NCBI GenBank assembly: GCA_045544835.1
Contig: JAZPZS010000165.1
Location: 1-50,554, forward strand
Direction: 5' to 3'
DNA from: UBA1189 sp045544835
GTDB taxonomy: Bacteria; Bacteroidota; Bacteroidia; Bacteroidales; Bacteroidaceae
Length of the DNA stretch: 50,554 nt
Under the pieces are notes generated by a model. It searched no databases. It was not told the origin of the DNA and saw only the letters and a list, made by a program, of their open reading frames with translations. Position numbers and translations under genes: made by a program. Positions 8,901 through 16,559 of this stretch are shown one piece after another (position 1 is the stretch's first letter; each line of letters begins with the position of its first letter).

Positions 8901-9573
8901 TGGAGAACCCGGAGAGCTACTTATTCAGCATGCCAATAATGCGAATATAAATCTTTATAATGCCACATCGAATTACGTTAGTGGAGGTACACCCTCTGCT
9001 TCTGCGTGGTGGATATTGACCATGGTGGATAGAATGCCAGAAATTGGTGTCAATGGCAAATGTGTATTATATCGCATTCAATGTATTGATAACGGACAAT
9101 ACCTCAACAACTACACAGGGCGATTCAACAAAGGTCGTTTAATAACAGGTATGTATGGAAGTGCTGATGACAACAATTACTGGTTCTACTTTGTCAAAGG
9201 CAAGGAGGCTGGAAAGTATAGAATATACAACCATGCAACAATGCTCCCTGTCACTTATAGTGATGGATATCATTATGTGTCAAAGGAGACCGATGCTCCC
9301 TTGGAATTCTCAATAACGGATTCTGAGGAAAGAAACGGATTAGTTATCACTGGAGCTGAAGGAGCATGGAACCTCACTACAGGAGGTTATATCGGTGCGA
9401 ACAGCACTGAAAAATCATTGTTCTTGCTACACAAGGTGGGGGAAGTGTCAGATATAGAGGAACTGTATACCCCATCGTTGAACAATGGCGTCTATTACGA
9501 TCTCATGGGTCGCCCCGTGAAGAATCCTACGAGTGGTATCTATATATATAATGGAAAGAAGGTACTGAAGTAA
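5995..9573 (+). CDS. Secreted M60-family metallopeptidase with F5/8-type (CBM32-like) domain
   Basis: The 1192-residue product has a signal peptide (MKKTCLIIIC...SMSAQ). Residues about 22-160 form an F5/8 type C (CBM32-like) discoidin fold: ATASNYHNEDHAASKAIDGD, then LWHSNW, FTITFG and VRYIPRQD. The M60 catalytic domain has HEWGHNNQ at 453-460, with His453 and His457 as zinc ligands, Glu454 as base and Glu472 as third ligand (HExxHx14E). Substrate is probably a host or dietary glycoprotein, with the CBM32-like domain binding galactose- or GalNAc-type sugars (inference from the family). Residues 878-1192 match the upstream paralogue. The tail YYDLMGRPV...GIYIYNGKKVLK is the same sort of C-terminal signal. 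The gene has its own promoter and terminator, so it need not be co-transcribed with its neighbour. Confidence 0.87.
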   Translation: MKKTCLIIICLITCLSMSAQDKKLTISNATASNYHNEDHAASKAIDGDINTLWHSNWSNIPEFPLTFTITFGKVEHVNYVRYIPRQDNNENGRWKKVTVAYCPTTDGKDFVEVGDYDLGGSSNPYAFYLGEEGVTCGQIRFTIYPGASNVEKNLASAAEIEAYAYDTEKIAAFAQYLTGDVYSQLKPGVTSSDGIADADVKALVDNLIKDAEGYKKFRVGEYEPYMTPATVKNTFKISSQYNNYENPTGVYLKKGESCFVMVSGKGNYPVDLKIRNWYVNEDASSYSLHNGMNFITATTEGNVFVGYYTDEFEQAPNVKVHFINAPVQGYWDQATMTNEDWKTLLKGRSTSDHSILITRSEHAQLAYPVSAWLEYCPDNVDSTMTLYQQVQWAERDIMGLSRYGRQVKNRQLFYATNYGFMAAGGEGAYCHYNSLSGIMCPDAAKFDFWGVGHEWGHNNQVTPGFKWSGCGETTNNIYASWAQFHFTGNRNAEGKPASLRLEDETSGIDEYAGMRGGRMQTYFEEAIRKGVAWQLQDGPDYHGTTPATKTVAAIDADGKSIGTVTTTSRNYDHFVKLVPFWQLNLWGTLAGKCPNIIPMVIEGIRTTPDYGATYNTNGKQQVNWMKLACDSAGIDLLPFFEKAGMLRPIHAYIEDYDKGWNIITEEMIAALKAYVKEKGYPAYSEEINYINGHNYHIYRDNLKLETPERIGEGCKLSGNKVTVQHSAVKNAVAFETYNAAGQLLRITMYGLGSDDAHSFTQVLYPSSNVVRENARYIMAVGYDGTRRKIYGHEGTLEDLNLEGLREMQKKAKTYLDCKDETGTKVGYFFPSYLVELSTLVEKVDNVIQNKDTTEYNYTEWFCQLDTTVTALLNNSKARVPMSSLGYYSIAVRNTPLYSIAYDAAGLRTKANDPATSLTSQWEFVASSQPNTYYLRNRGTLNFITLVQNGSRVKAESNNITDAVPFKLINGEPGELLIQHANNANINLYNATSNYVSGGTPSASAWWILTMVDRMPEIGVNGKCVLYRIQCIDNGQYLNNYTGRFNKGRLITGMYGSADDNNYWFYFVKGKEAGKYRIYNHATMLPVTYSDGYHYVSKETDAPLEFSITDSEERNGLVITGAEGAWNLTTGGYIGANSTEKSLFLLHKVGEVSDIEELYTPSLNNGVYYDLMGRPVKNPTSGIYIYNGKKVLK
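8626..9570 (+). repeat. Duplicated C-terminal coding region, copy 2
   Basis: This is the counterpart of 4837-5796. The two genes differ in their N-terminal binding domains but share this module, which points to module exchange or gene conversion between neighbours. Confidence 0.9.
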
Positions 9574-9595
9574 TCAATTGCTCAACTATACTTAT

Positions 9596-9625
9596 GAAGA
9601 GAGGCTTTTGCCTCTCTTCTTTTTT
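9596..9625 (+). terminator. Factor-independent terminator after second M60 gene
   Basis: GAAGAGAGGC (9596-9605), TTTT loop, GCCTCTCTTC (9610-9619), then a T run. Confidence 0.9.
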
Positions 9626-9720
9626 ATAATTTACGCATCTTGGCGCATGCCTCCTGTTATTTCTTCTTCTTGAGGAGCAATCTTTTTGGCAAAACATTTT
9701 CAAATATGAGATAAAATATA

Positions 9721-9728
9721 TAAATTTG
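9721..9728 (+). promoter_or_regulatory. -7 box of guaB promoter
   Basis: TAAATTTG matches TAnnTTTG, 31 bp before the guaB ATG. No convincing -33 box is visible. Confidence 0.5.
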
Positions 9729-9759
9729 CACGCAATAAATTTCATAATTGAATAACTGT

Positions 9760-11235
9760 ATGTCATTTGTTGCAGACAAAATCATTATGGACGGTCTTAC
9801 ATTCGATGATGTTCTTCTCGTGCCGTCCTATTCAGAGGTAATTCCCGTCAACGTGTCGCTTGCGACCAAGTTTTCTCGTAACATCGAACTTAAGATTCCT
9901 TTCGTAACAGCCGCTATGGACACTGTTACTGAGGCCAAGATGGCCATTGCCATTGCTCGTGAGGGCGGTATCGGTGTTATCCATAAGAACATGTCCATCG
10001 AGGAGCAAGCTCGTCAGGTAGCTATCGTGAAGCGTGCCGAGAATGGTATGATTTACGACCCCATCACTATCAACCGTGACGCCAGTGTCAAGGATGCCCT
10101 CGACCTTATGGCCGAGTACCACATCGGTGGTATCCCCGTGGTTGATGACCAAGGCAAACTGGTAGGTATCGTTACCAACCGCGACCTCCGTTTCGAGCGT
10201 AACCTCAGTTGCAAGGTCGATGAGGTGATGACCAAGGAGAAGCTCATCACTACCCACCAACAAATTGATATGGATGCAGCTTCGGCTATCCTTCAGGAGC
10301 ACAAGATTGAGAAGCTCCCCGTAGTGGATGCCGATGGCAAGCTCATCGGACTCATCACCTACAAGGACATCACCAAGGCTAAGGATAAACCCATGGCTTG
10401 CAAGGATGCGCTGGGTCGTCTGCGCGTAGCAGCCGGTGTGGGTGTCACCTTCGATACATTGGACCGTATGAAGGCGCTCGTTGAGGCTGGTGCCGATGCT
10501 ATCGTCATTGATACCGCTCATGGACATTCTAAGGGCGTGATTGAAAAACTGAAAGAGGCCAAGAAGACCTTCCCCCATATCGATATCATCGTAGGTAATG
10601 TGGCTACAGGCGAAGCAGCCAAGATGCTCGTTGAGGCTGGTGCCGATGGCATCAAGGTAGGTATAGGCCCCGGCAGTATATGTACCACTCGCGTGGTAGC
10701 CGGTGTAGGCGTTCCCCAGCTTTCGGCCATCTATGATGTGGCCAAGGCCCTTAAGGGTACAGGAGTGCCTCTCATTGCCGATGGTGGCTTACGCTATTCA
10801 GGCGACGTGGTCAAGGCACTTGCAGCAGGTGGCAACTGCGTGATGATCGGTTCGCTTGTGGCAGGAACAGAGGAGAGCCCCGGTGAAACCATCATCTTCA
10901 ATGGCCGTAAGTTCAAGTCATACCGTGGTATGGGCTCATTGGAAGCTATGGAGAACGGCTCCAAGGACCGTTACTTCCAGGCAGGCACCAAGGACACCAA
11001 GAAACTCGTTCCCGAAGGCATCGCAGGCCGCGTAGCCTACAAGGGTTCGCTCTATGAGGTCATCTATCAGCTTGCCGGTGGCCTCAAGGCAGGTATGGGC
11101 TATTGCGGTGCTCCCACCATCGACCGTCTGCACGATGCCAAGTTCGTCCGCATCACAGGTGCTGGTGTGCAGGAGAGCCATCCGCACGATGTGGCCATCA
11201 CCAGCGAGGCACCCAACTATAGTCGTCCTCAATAA
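9760..11235 (+). CDS. guaB: Inosine-5'-monophosphate dehydrogenase
   Basis: This enzyme oxidises IMP to XMP with NAD+, the first committed step of GMP synthesis, in the cytosol. The 491-residue product is full length. It opens with DGLTFDDVLLVPSYSEV, carries two CBS repeats (about residues 95-215: YHIGGIPVVDDQGKLVGIVT and KLPVVDADGKLIGLIT) and has the catalytic loop GPGSICTTR with Cys308 as nucleophile. The flap and K+ region (YRGMGSLEAM) is intact. I start at the ATG at 9760 (MSFVADKII); a TTG at 9748 adds four residues without support. The gene stands alone between its own -7 box and a strong hairpin shared with the convergent operon. Confidence 0.97.
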   Translation: MSFVADKIIMDGLTFDDVLLVPSYSEVIPVNVSLATKFSRNIELKIPFVTAAMDTVTEAKMAIAIAREGGIGVIHKNMSIEEQARQVAIVKRAENGMIYDPITINRDASVKDALDLMAEYHIGGIPVVDDQGKLVGIVTNRDLRFERNLSCKVDEVMTKEKLITTHQQIDMDAASAILQEHKIEKLPVVDADGKLIGLITYKDITKAKDKPMACKDALGRLRVAAGVGVTFDTLDRMKALVEAGADAIVIDTAHGHSKGVIEKLKEAKKTFPHIDIIVGNVATGEAAKMLVEAGADGIKVGIGPGSICTTRVVAGVGVPQLSAIYDVAKALKGTGVPLIADGGLRYSGDVVKALAAGGNCVMIGSLVAGTEESPGETIIFNGRKFKSYRGMGSLEAMENGSKDRYFQAGTKDTKKLVPEGIAGRVAYKGSLYEVIYQLAGGLKAGMGYCGAPTIDRLHDAKFVRITGAGVQESHPHDVAITSEAPNYSRPQ

Positions 11236-11270
11236 GTTTGCATACTACTTAGTACGATGATTATAATTAT

Positions 11271-11304
11271 AGGAGGAGAGTTGACCAACTCTCCTCCTAT
11301 TTAT
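11271..11304. terminator. Bidirectional terminator between guaB and the convergent SusCD operon
   Basis: A perfect 12-bp stem AGGAGGAGAGTT (11271-11282) / AACTCTCCTCCT (11287-11298) with a GACC loop is followed by ATTTATTT on the plus side. On the minus side an AT-rich stretch follows. The TAG stop of the DUF1573 gene (11297-11299) lies inside the stem. Confidence 0.8.
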
Positions 11305-12100
11305 TTAATGTCACAGTGATAGTCCGTTCCGAAGGGCGACAGTTTAACCCATCTATCAGCACAGAGAAGGTCTGTGTGCCCTCTCGCTTAGGGACTTTTG
11401 CTACATCCACAGTGACGACGATGTCAGCTTCTTCATTGGGAGCAATAACCTCCGGTTCAGTGCGGAAGCTGGCGTATGGTGGCAACAGGCGTGAGCTTAA
11501 GCGCAGAGGCGTATTGCCACTATTGGCACAAGGGATACGGATGGAAGGTTTGCCATTGGCAGGAAGCTCGGTTAGGTTCACCTCCTTATGCTTTATACGC
11601 AAGGTACCCATTGCGTAAGGGAGATAGCTCCACACATCGCTATCCACGACCTCTCCATACAGCGAGAGTCGGGCCATGGGCTGCTTGTCGTTCCCTGCGA
11701 GGTATACAAAGCCATCCACATCAATCGTTCCCGGTCGGTTTTTGGGGTTGTAGGTGAGTGTAATCCGAGTAGCACCACCAGGCGCTATGCTTGCAGTATC
11801 GAACCGAGCGGCTGTGCATCCACACGTCGTACGCACACGGCTGATTTGCACCGGGCGTTTACTGATATTATATATAATAAAGGTGCGACTCACAGGAGCG
11901 TCAGTCTCTGAGAGAGTTTCCAAATCGTATGACGCTGTATCAACACGAAGGACGCGCCCTGCAGTAGGGGCTACGGTCGGATGCACAAGCGAGTCGACCT
12001 GCTCGCGAGTGAGGCCACGCATGTGCTGCATGGTCACTTGCGCATGAAGGCAAAGCGTTGCAGCTACAAGAAGCAATATGAAAAGTACGTAACGTCTCAT
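11297..12100 (-). CDS. DUF1573 (ASPM-SPD-2-Hydin-like) exported protein
   Basis: The product has 267 residues from the ATG at 12100, which gives a good signal peptide (MRRYVLFILLLVAATLCLHA). A longer reading frame to 12205 would overlap the upstream gene and lacks a signal peptide, so I reject it. Residues about 80-180 are a DUF1573 Ig-like fold, with SRTFIIYNISKRPVQISRVR, TTCGCTAA and ITLTYNPKNRPG. A second beta-sandwich of the same type follows (IPCANSGNTPLRL ... IVVTVDV). The two Cys of TTCGC are typical of the family. Function is unknown; such proteins are periplasmic or surface-associated in Bacteroidetes. It is the last gene of the SusCD operon, 25 bp after the small lipoprotein gene, and ends in a bidirectional terminator. 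Confidence 0.8.
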   Translation of the reverse strand: MRRYVLFILLLVAATLCLHAQVTMQHMRGLTREQVDSLVHPTVAPTAGRVLRVDTASYDLETLSETDAPVSRTFIIYNISKRPVQISRVRTTCGCTAARFDTASIAPGGATRITLTYNPKNRPGTIDVDGFVYLAGNDKQPMARLSLYGEVVDSDVWSYLPYAMGTLRIKHKEVNLTELPANGKPSIRIPCANSGNTPLRLSSRLLPPYASFRTEPEVIAPNEEADIVVTVDVAKVPKREGTQTFSVLIDGLNCRPSERTITVTLNK

Positions 12101-12125
12101 ACCCGGCCCAACAGAGAGAAGTCTA

Positions 12126-12590
12126 TCATTCAACGAGGCGAACGGCCTCAACAATCTCGGCAGGAACCTCATCGACACGTACCAACTTCTGCTGCTCAGC
12201 AGCATCAGCCTTGGCCGTCCAAGTCATGGATTCCTTGTATAGGTCGGTAACGATATATTCGTAGCTCCAAGCCCCATTGCCATAGTCGTATGCGCCACTG
12301 ATAATATCCCCCACGCGCCAGTCATTCGTGAGCTCAAATGTCCCGGTAGAGAGGTGTGGATACATCGTGCTGATGTTGTCGTATATCTTGAAGGTATGCT
12401 CCTTGCGGTCGAGTTCGATATAGAGCCATGTACCTTCGGCAAGAGGCGCTCCACGCCATTCGGCAAGCTGCCATGTTCCATCAAGGTTGATATAGTTGAC
12501 CTCAAGCGCTGGGATAGGCATCTCTTCCTTCTCACAAGCTGTCATTATGGCCATTACGGCTACAAGTATCAAGTGAACGGTCTTCTTCAT
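12126..12590 (-). CDS. Small lipocalin-like lipoprotein
   Basis: The 154-residue product has a lipoprotein signal (MKKTVHLILVAVMAIMTAC) with acidic residues after the cysteine (CEKEE), the surface-export pattern of Bacteroidetes lipoproteins. The body (NLDGTWQLAEWRG ... TWLYIELDRKEHTFKIYD ... GTFELTNDWRVGDIISGAYD) reads like a small lipocalin-type beta-barrel as found in many Bacteroides lipoproteins. No catalytic motif is visible. It lies 59 bp after the protease gene, with a heptamer repeat in between, and probably serves the same surface assembly. Its ligand is unknown. Confidence 0.65.
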   Translation of the reverse strand: MKKTVHLILVAVMAIMTACEKEEMPIPALEVNYINLDGTWQLAEWRGAPLAEGTWLYIELDRKEHTFKIYDNISTMYPHLSTGTFELTNDWRVGDIISGAYDYGNGAWSYEYIVTDLYKESMTWTAKADAAEQQKLVRVDEVPAEIVEAVRLVE

Positions 12591-12612
12591 ATAGTCAGCA
12601 TTCGCTATTTTT

Positions 12613-12640
12613 CAATTTTCAATTTTCAATTATCAATTCT
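12613..12640. repeat. Heptamer repeat (CAATTTT-type x4)
   Basis: Four 7-bp units CAATTTT, CAATTTT, CAATTAT, CAATTCT fill the gap between the protease gene and the small lipoprotein gene. Confidence 0.75.
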
Positions 12641-12649
12641 CTATTGAAT

Positions 12650-14689
12650 TTACATCCATCCATTGCCATTACCCTTGCGAACCGTGATGGCGATGGTCTG
12701 CTTCGCTTCTCCAGCCTCTATCGTAGCTGTTGTAGTGCCTTCGGCAAGACCTCTAACGACGAGTATGGTGCCCTGCAGGGCGGCAGTGGCAATATTCGCG
12801 TCCACACCTGTCACGTTGTATTGGAGGTTTTCGCCATTCACGAAGTAGCGGGCAAGGTCAATCGTATAGTTTGCCTCGGGAGCGACAGTGATATTGGGCA
12901 CACGCATCTCACTACCGGCCCCATCGCCAATGGCACGGAGCAAGGCACCTGCATCAATGAGGCGGCCCATCTTGCCACGGTACTCGTTGAGGTTCATCTG
13001 CACGGTAGAGTAGCCCGGTGTGGAGTGGTTATAGTGATACACCTTCGTCTGGTCCACATAATAGGAATCGAGCTCTCGGGCTGTCGACTTCATCAGTTCG
13101 ATAAACTCCTCTGCCTTGAAGTGACGACGCATCTTCACTGCATAAGAAAGGCCCAGTGCAGCTACTCCCGACACGTGGGGACAGCTCATCGAGGTACCCT
13201 CATAGTAGCCATAGGCGGGCTGACCATTGAGGACAAGGGTAGAGAGGATGCTGCCGTTGGGGTTCTCCCAGTCGGTACCGTCGTTGTTCTCGCCAATGGC
13301 ACCATAATACTCGGTATCACCGCCCGGAGCCGAGAAGTCCACCTCCGCACCATAATCGGTATACCCTGCGGGAGTGTAGTCGGCCGCGATGGCTGCCACG
13401 CTCAAGCACTTGGAATAGGCCGAGGGGAATGCCGGCATAGCCGAATACTCATTGCCCGAGGCAAAGATGGCGATACCGCCTTCGATAACGCCGTTGGGCG
13501 AGCCGGCATTGTGTATGAAGTAGTCTATAGCCTCCTTCTCCAGCGGATACAGGCCTGCCCACTCCTCTTCACTGCCAGGACCGGGCGTGTAGCCCATCAT
13601 AATGTTGGCCAATGCGCTGTTGTATCCCCAGCTGCACTGTAGGATGACAGCACCGTTGTCGGCAGCATACTTGATGGCGCGGGCCTCCTGAGCAAGACTC
13701 ACCGAATAGTTGCCATCAATAACCTGGCACGACATAATCTTCACGCCACCCTGTCCATCGCGTCCACCTGCCACACCACATACACCTTCGCCATTGCCGT
13801 TCACTGCAGCAATCGTTCCAGCCACGTGTGTGCCGTGACCCGTGTCGTGGGCATCGGACCACGATATGATGGGTGAGTTCTTCACGAAGTTGAATCCATA
13901 GCGGTCGCCGGCATAGCCGTTACCATCGGCATCCTCCTTGGAGCCCAGCACCTCGGCCTCGTTCACCCAGATGTTGGCACTCAGGTCGGGATGGCTCCAC
14001 ATGACGCCCTCATCGAGCACAGCCACGATGATGGAGGGGTCGCCCGTGCACAGTTCCCATGCCTCTTCGCAATTGACATCCGAGCCCGCCACGGTAGGCG
14101 CCCATTCCTGCGCAAAGTCATAGCCACCCCTGTTGATGTAGCCCCACTGGTGATACAGTCCCGGATCGTTGAAGGGGGCATTGGCCAATCGGGGAGCGCC
14201 TTTCAGGCGATCGCTGCTGATGGCTACGGGCTTACGGCCTTCGTTGTCGACGCGCTTGAGGGTCGTGTTGCACTGGATCTTCGATACCTCGCCCAGCAAG
14301 CGCAGGTTGCCGATAGCCACCTTGAGATCGGCCTCAGGGTTGAAACGAACGATATACCAGAGATGAAGGCCAGCCTCGCGGGCACGCTCCTCATTGCGCG
14401 GGTCTACGGGGAACACACGTTCCAGCTGGTAGGCACCGAGGATACGCAGCACCTCATCGGTAGAGGGTATTCCACTACGTGTCATCGCAGGAGCCTCGGC
14501 AGCCACCTGGTCAAGGATGTCGGTCATCTCGGGAACAAACTTAACGAGCAGTTCGCCCTCTGCAGCATCTTCAGGGATGAAGATGTCGGCCGATTCGGTC
14601 TCCTGACCACCCGGTGTGGTGAGGTCTGCATCGTTACAAGCTGTGATAATCAGCCCTAAGAACAGGGCATATAGGATGTTTCTTTTCAT
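12650..14689 (-). CDS. Subtilisin-like (S8) serine protease, surface lipoprotein
   Basis: The 679-residue product starts at the ATG at 14689; a GTG at 14695 is an alternative. The lipoprotein signal MKRNILYALFLGLIITAC is followed by NDAD, consistent with surface display. After a prodomain-like region (about 25-190) comes a complete S8 catalytic domain: Asp226 in AVLDEGVMWSHPDL (DEG instead of the usual D[TS]G), His285 in HGTHVAGT and Ser500 in GTSMSCPHVSG. The Asn of the oxyanion hole is probably in the FASGNEYSAMPAFPS segment. The C-terminus (about 590-679) looks like a beta-sandwich. It is the only enzyme in the SusCD operon, so it may cut a protein substrate at the cell surface for uptake through SusCD (inference). 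The gap to the upstream LRR gene is only 14 bp. Confidence 0.9.
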   Translation of the reverse strand: MKRNILYALFLGLIITACNDADLTTPGGQETESADIFIPEDAAEGELLVKFVPEMTDILDQVAAEAPAMTRSGIPSTDEVLRILGAYQLERVFPVDPRNEERAREAGLHLWYIVRFNPEADLKVAIGNLRLLGEVSKIQCNTTLKRVDNEGRKPVAISSDRLKGAPRLANAPFNDPGLYHQWGYINRGGYDFAQEWAPTVAGSDVNCEEAWELCTGDPSIIVAVLDEGVMWSHPDLSANIWVNEAEVLGSKEDADGNGYAGDRYGFNFVKNSPIISWSDAHDTGHGTHVAGTIAAVNGNGEGVCGVAGGRDGQGGVKIMSCQVIDGNYSVSLAQEARAIKYAADNGAVILQCSWGYNSALANIMMGYTPGPGSEEEWAGLYPLEKEAIDYFIHNAGSPNGVIEGGIAIFASGNEYSAMPAFPSAYSKCLSVAAIAADYTPAGYTDYGAEVDFSAPGGDTEYYGAIGENNDGTDWENPNGSILSTLVLNGQPAYGYYEGTSMSCPHVSGVAALGLSYAVKMRRHFKAEEFIELMKSTARELDSYYVDQTKVYHYNHSTPGYSTVQMNLNEYRGKMGRLIDAGALLRAIGDGAGSEMRVPNITVAPEANYTIDLARYFVNGENLQYNVTGVDANIATAALQGTILVVRGLAEGTTTATIEAGEAKQTIAITVRKGNGNGWM

Positions 14690-14703
14690 AAACACATATT
14701 CAT

Positions 14704-16398
14704 TTATTCGATTTCTTCCTTCATCTCATACTTCTCGCGATAGCCGGGGAAGAAGTCGTAGTAGTATTCAAAGTCGGTGGGTTCGTTGTCAAATTTTGCC
14801 AGTTTGCCCTTTGAGTCGAGGCCGTTCTCCTTCTGCAGGAAGATGAGCGACTCGGGATACCAGTCGAGCAGATAGGGATGGTAGAGCAACCAGTCGGGGG
14901 CATTGCCGGTGAAGAAGTTGAGGTTTAGGGTCAGGCGCTTCATCTTGGGCAATATCTTGGGACGTCCGATGAGGTTCTGCAGGGTGTCGTTACCAGCCAG
15001 TTCCTCGGCCGTCCAGGCCTCTACCCCATCCTGGCCTACGGTGAAGTCGGGCACCGAGCCTTCGATATAGTTGTTTGAAAGGCGCAGTTCTTCGAGGGTG
15101 TCCCACAGGAGAAGGCGCTTGAGGGCATCGTTGTCGGCCGTGTTGAAATGGAGTCCAATACCGTTCTCATAGGTATCTTTCTTGCGCAGGTCGTACACTG
15201 ACCACCGGCGGCATGCGAGCAGGTTGAGCGACTTCAGGTGGGGGAAGTTCTCTTTGGTAAGCACAGCGGGAATCTCGGTAAAGTTGTTTGAGTTGAGGTC
15301 GAGCGTTTCGAGCTTGTCGCCCAACTTGACGAAATCATCGGGTAGCGACACGAGGCCGAAGGCGCCAATCTGCAGGTGCTTGAGGTACTCCAGTTCGCAC
15401 ACCTCGCTGCCCAGCTCGATGCTGAGGAGCATCGTGTTGACGTTGCTGTAGATGTTCAGCGTCTCTATATACTTCAAATAACGCACCTCCTGAGGGATGC
15501 TTTCCTTGGTGTAGCACATCATGAAGTTGGCTGTGCGCACACGGCCAACAGCCTCACGGGGCACCTCACCACTGACAATGGCCTTGTCGGTGGCTTCCCA
15601 CAGGGTGACATCGTCCCAGTGCTGCATGTTTTCCGTTACATCCCACTCGCTCATCAGCTGCAGGCGCTGAGCGATGGTGATAACTGCGAGCGAGTCGCCG
15701 GCACGGTCATCGGTGATGGTAGGAGCTGCCTCTTGGGTCACGGTGAGCACGGCAGGGAAGTCAAGCACATCGTCGGCACTCTGGGGCAGGAAGTGAACCC
15801 GGGCGGTACGCTGGGCAAAGCGGGTGTTGATCTTCCAATCGAAGCGCAGGGTGGTAGTGCGCGGACGCGAACCGCGATCAAGCTCCACATCATACTTGCC
15901 CGGAGTGATCCATTCCATAGCTTCACCCTCCTCATACTCTACGCTGACGGTAAAGGGAACGTTGGTAGTGACCGTAGCCTCGAAGTAGCGGTTGGCCACG
16001 CTGTTGGTAGAGGAGGCAATGGTGAGCTCTGGTTCCTTAAGTGTAATCTGCTTGCCGAAACCGCTCTGGCATACCTGCACCGTATAGGTGCCCAAATCGG
16101 ACCTGAAGTAGACAGAGGCATCGCGCGAACCGGCGATAAGGGTGGAGTCAATGACAATACTGCACACGGTGCTGCCTATGCCATTGGCCGGCGAGATGCT
16201 TATCCATGGTTCAGAGGATACGGCGACCCATTCGGATGCCGAGTTCACCCGTAGATATTCTGTACCACCCTCGGCAGCAATGCTGATGGTATCTTTGTCC
16301 ATCTCGAAGCCTTGTATCATTCCTTCCTCTTCGTTACAAGCACTAAAGAGAAGGGTGGTGGCAAGAAATACGAATAATAGTTTAGCGTGCTTAAGCAT
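14704..16398 (-). CDS. BACON-domain and leucine-rich-repeat surface lipoprotein
   Basis: The 564-residue lipoprotein has signal MLKHAKLLFVFLATTLLFSAC followed by NEEE. Residues about 30-125 form a BACON-like domain (ISIAAEGGTEYLRVNSASEW, WISISPANG). A second one occupies about 125-235 (ITPGKYDVEL ... FPAVLTVTQEAAP). BACON domains often bind glycans or act as spacers. The C-terminal half is leucine-rich repeats (LETLDLNSNNFTEIPAVL, LKSLNLLACRRW, LEELRLSNNYIEGSVPDF), which usually bind proteins. It lies between another LRR lipoprotein and the subtilase, so it may capture a protein substrate. No enzyme motif is visible. Confidence 0.8.
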   Translation of the reverse strand: MLKHAKLLFVFLATTLLFSACNEEEGMIQGFEMDKDTISIAAEGGTEYLRVNSASEWVAVSSEPWISISPANGIGSTVCSIVIDSTLIAGSRDASVYFRSDLGTYTVQVCQSGFGKQITLKEPELTIASSTNSVANRYFEATVTTNVPFTVSVEYEEGEAMEWITPGKYDVELDRGSRPRTTTLRFDWKINTRFAQRTARVHFLPQSADDVLDFPAVLTVTQEAAPTITDDRAGDSLAVITIAQRLQLMSEWDVTENMQHWDDVTLWEATDKAIVSGEVPREAVGRVRTANFMMCYTKESIPQEVRYLKYIETLNIYSNVNTMLLSIELGSEVCELEYLKHLQIGAFGLVSLPDDFVKLGDKLETLDLNSNNFTEIPAVLTKENFPHLKSLNLLACRRWSVYDLRKKDTYENGIGLHFNTADNDALKRLLLWDTLEELRLSNNYIEGSVPDFTVGQDGVEAWTAEELAGNDTLQNLIGRPKILPKMKRLTLNLNFFTGNAPDWLLYHPYLLDWYPESLIFLQKENGLDSKGKLAKFDNEPTDFEYYYDFFPGYREKYEMKEEIE

Positions 16399-16515
16399 AT
16401 GTTCTTATTATCTTTTATCTTTTGTAGTTATAGGGAGTTAAAGGAAGTTATCGCTTCGCTTTGGTGGAGATAAAGGCCATTAGCTTTTTCGCGCGTAAGG
16501 ACATTCGGCATTTAA

Positions 16516-16555
16516 CTCCTTTTACCTCCTTTTATCTCCATTTATCTCCTTAATA
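16516..16555. repeat. 10-bp repeat (CTCCTTTTAT-type x4) with inverted partner at 16429-16450
   Basis: CTCC starts every 10 bp (16516, 16526, 16536 and 16546, counted from the preceding C/T). Near 16431-16450 the same strand reads GGGAGTTAAAGGAAGTTA, roughly complementary, so the 161-bp gap between the two LRR genes could fold into a long hairpin. Confidence 0.6.
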
Positions 16556-16559
16556 AAAA

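Noticed and set aside
12644..13642. 332-codon plus-strand frame opposite the subtilase
   Set aside because: It is antisense to a gene with a full S8 catalytic triad; composition is low-complexity.
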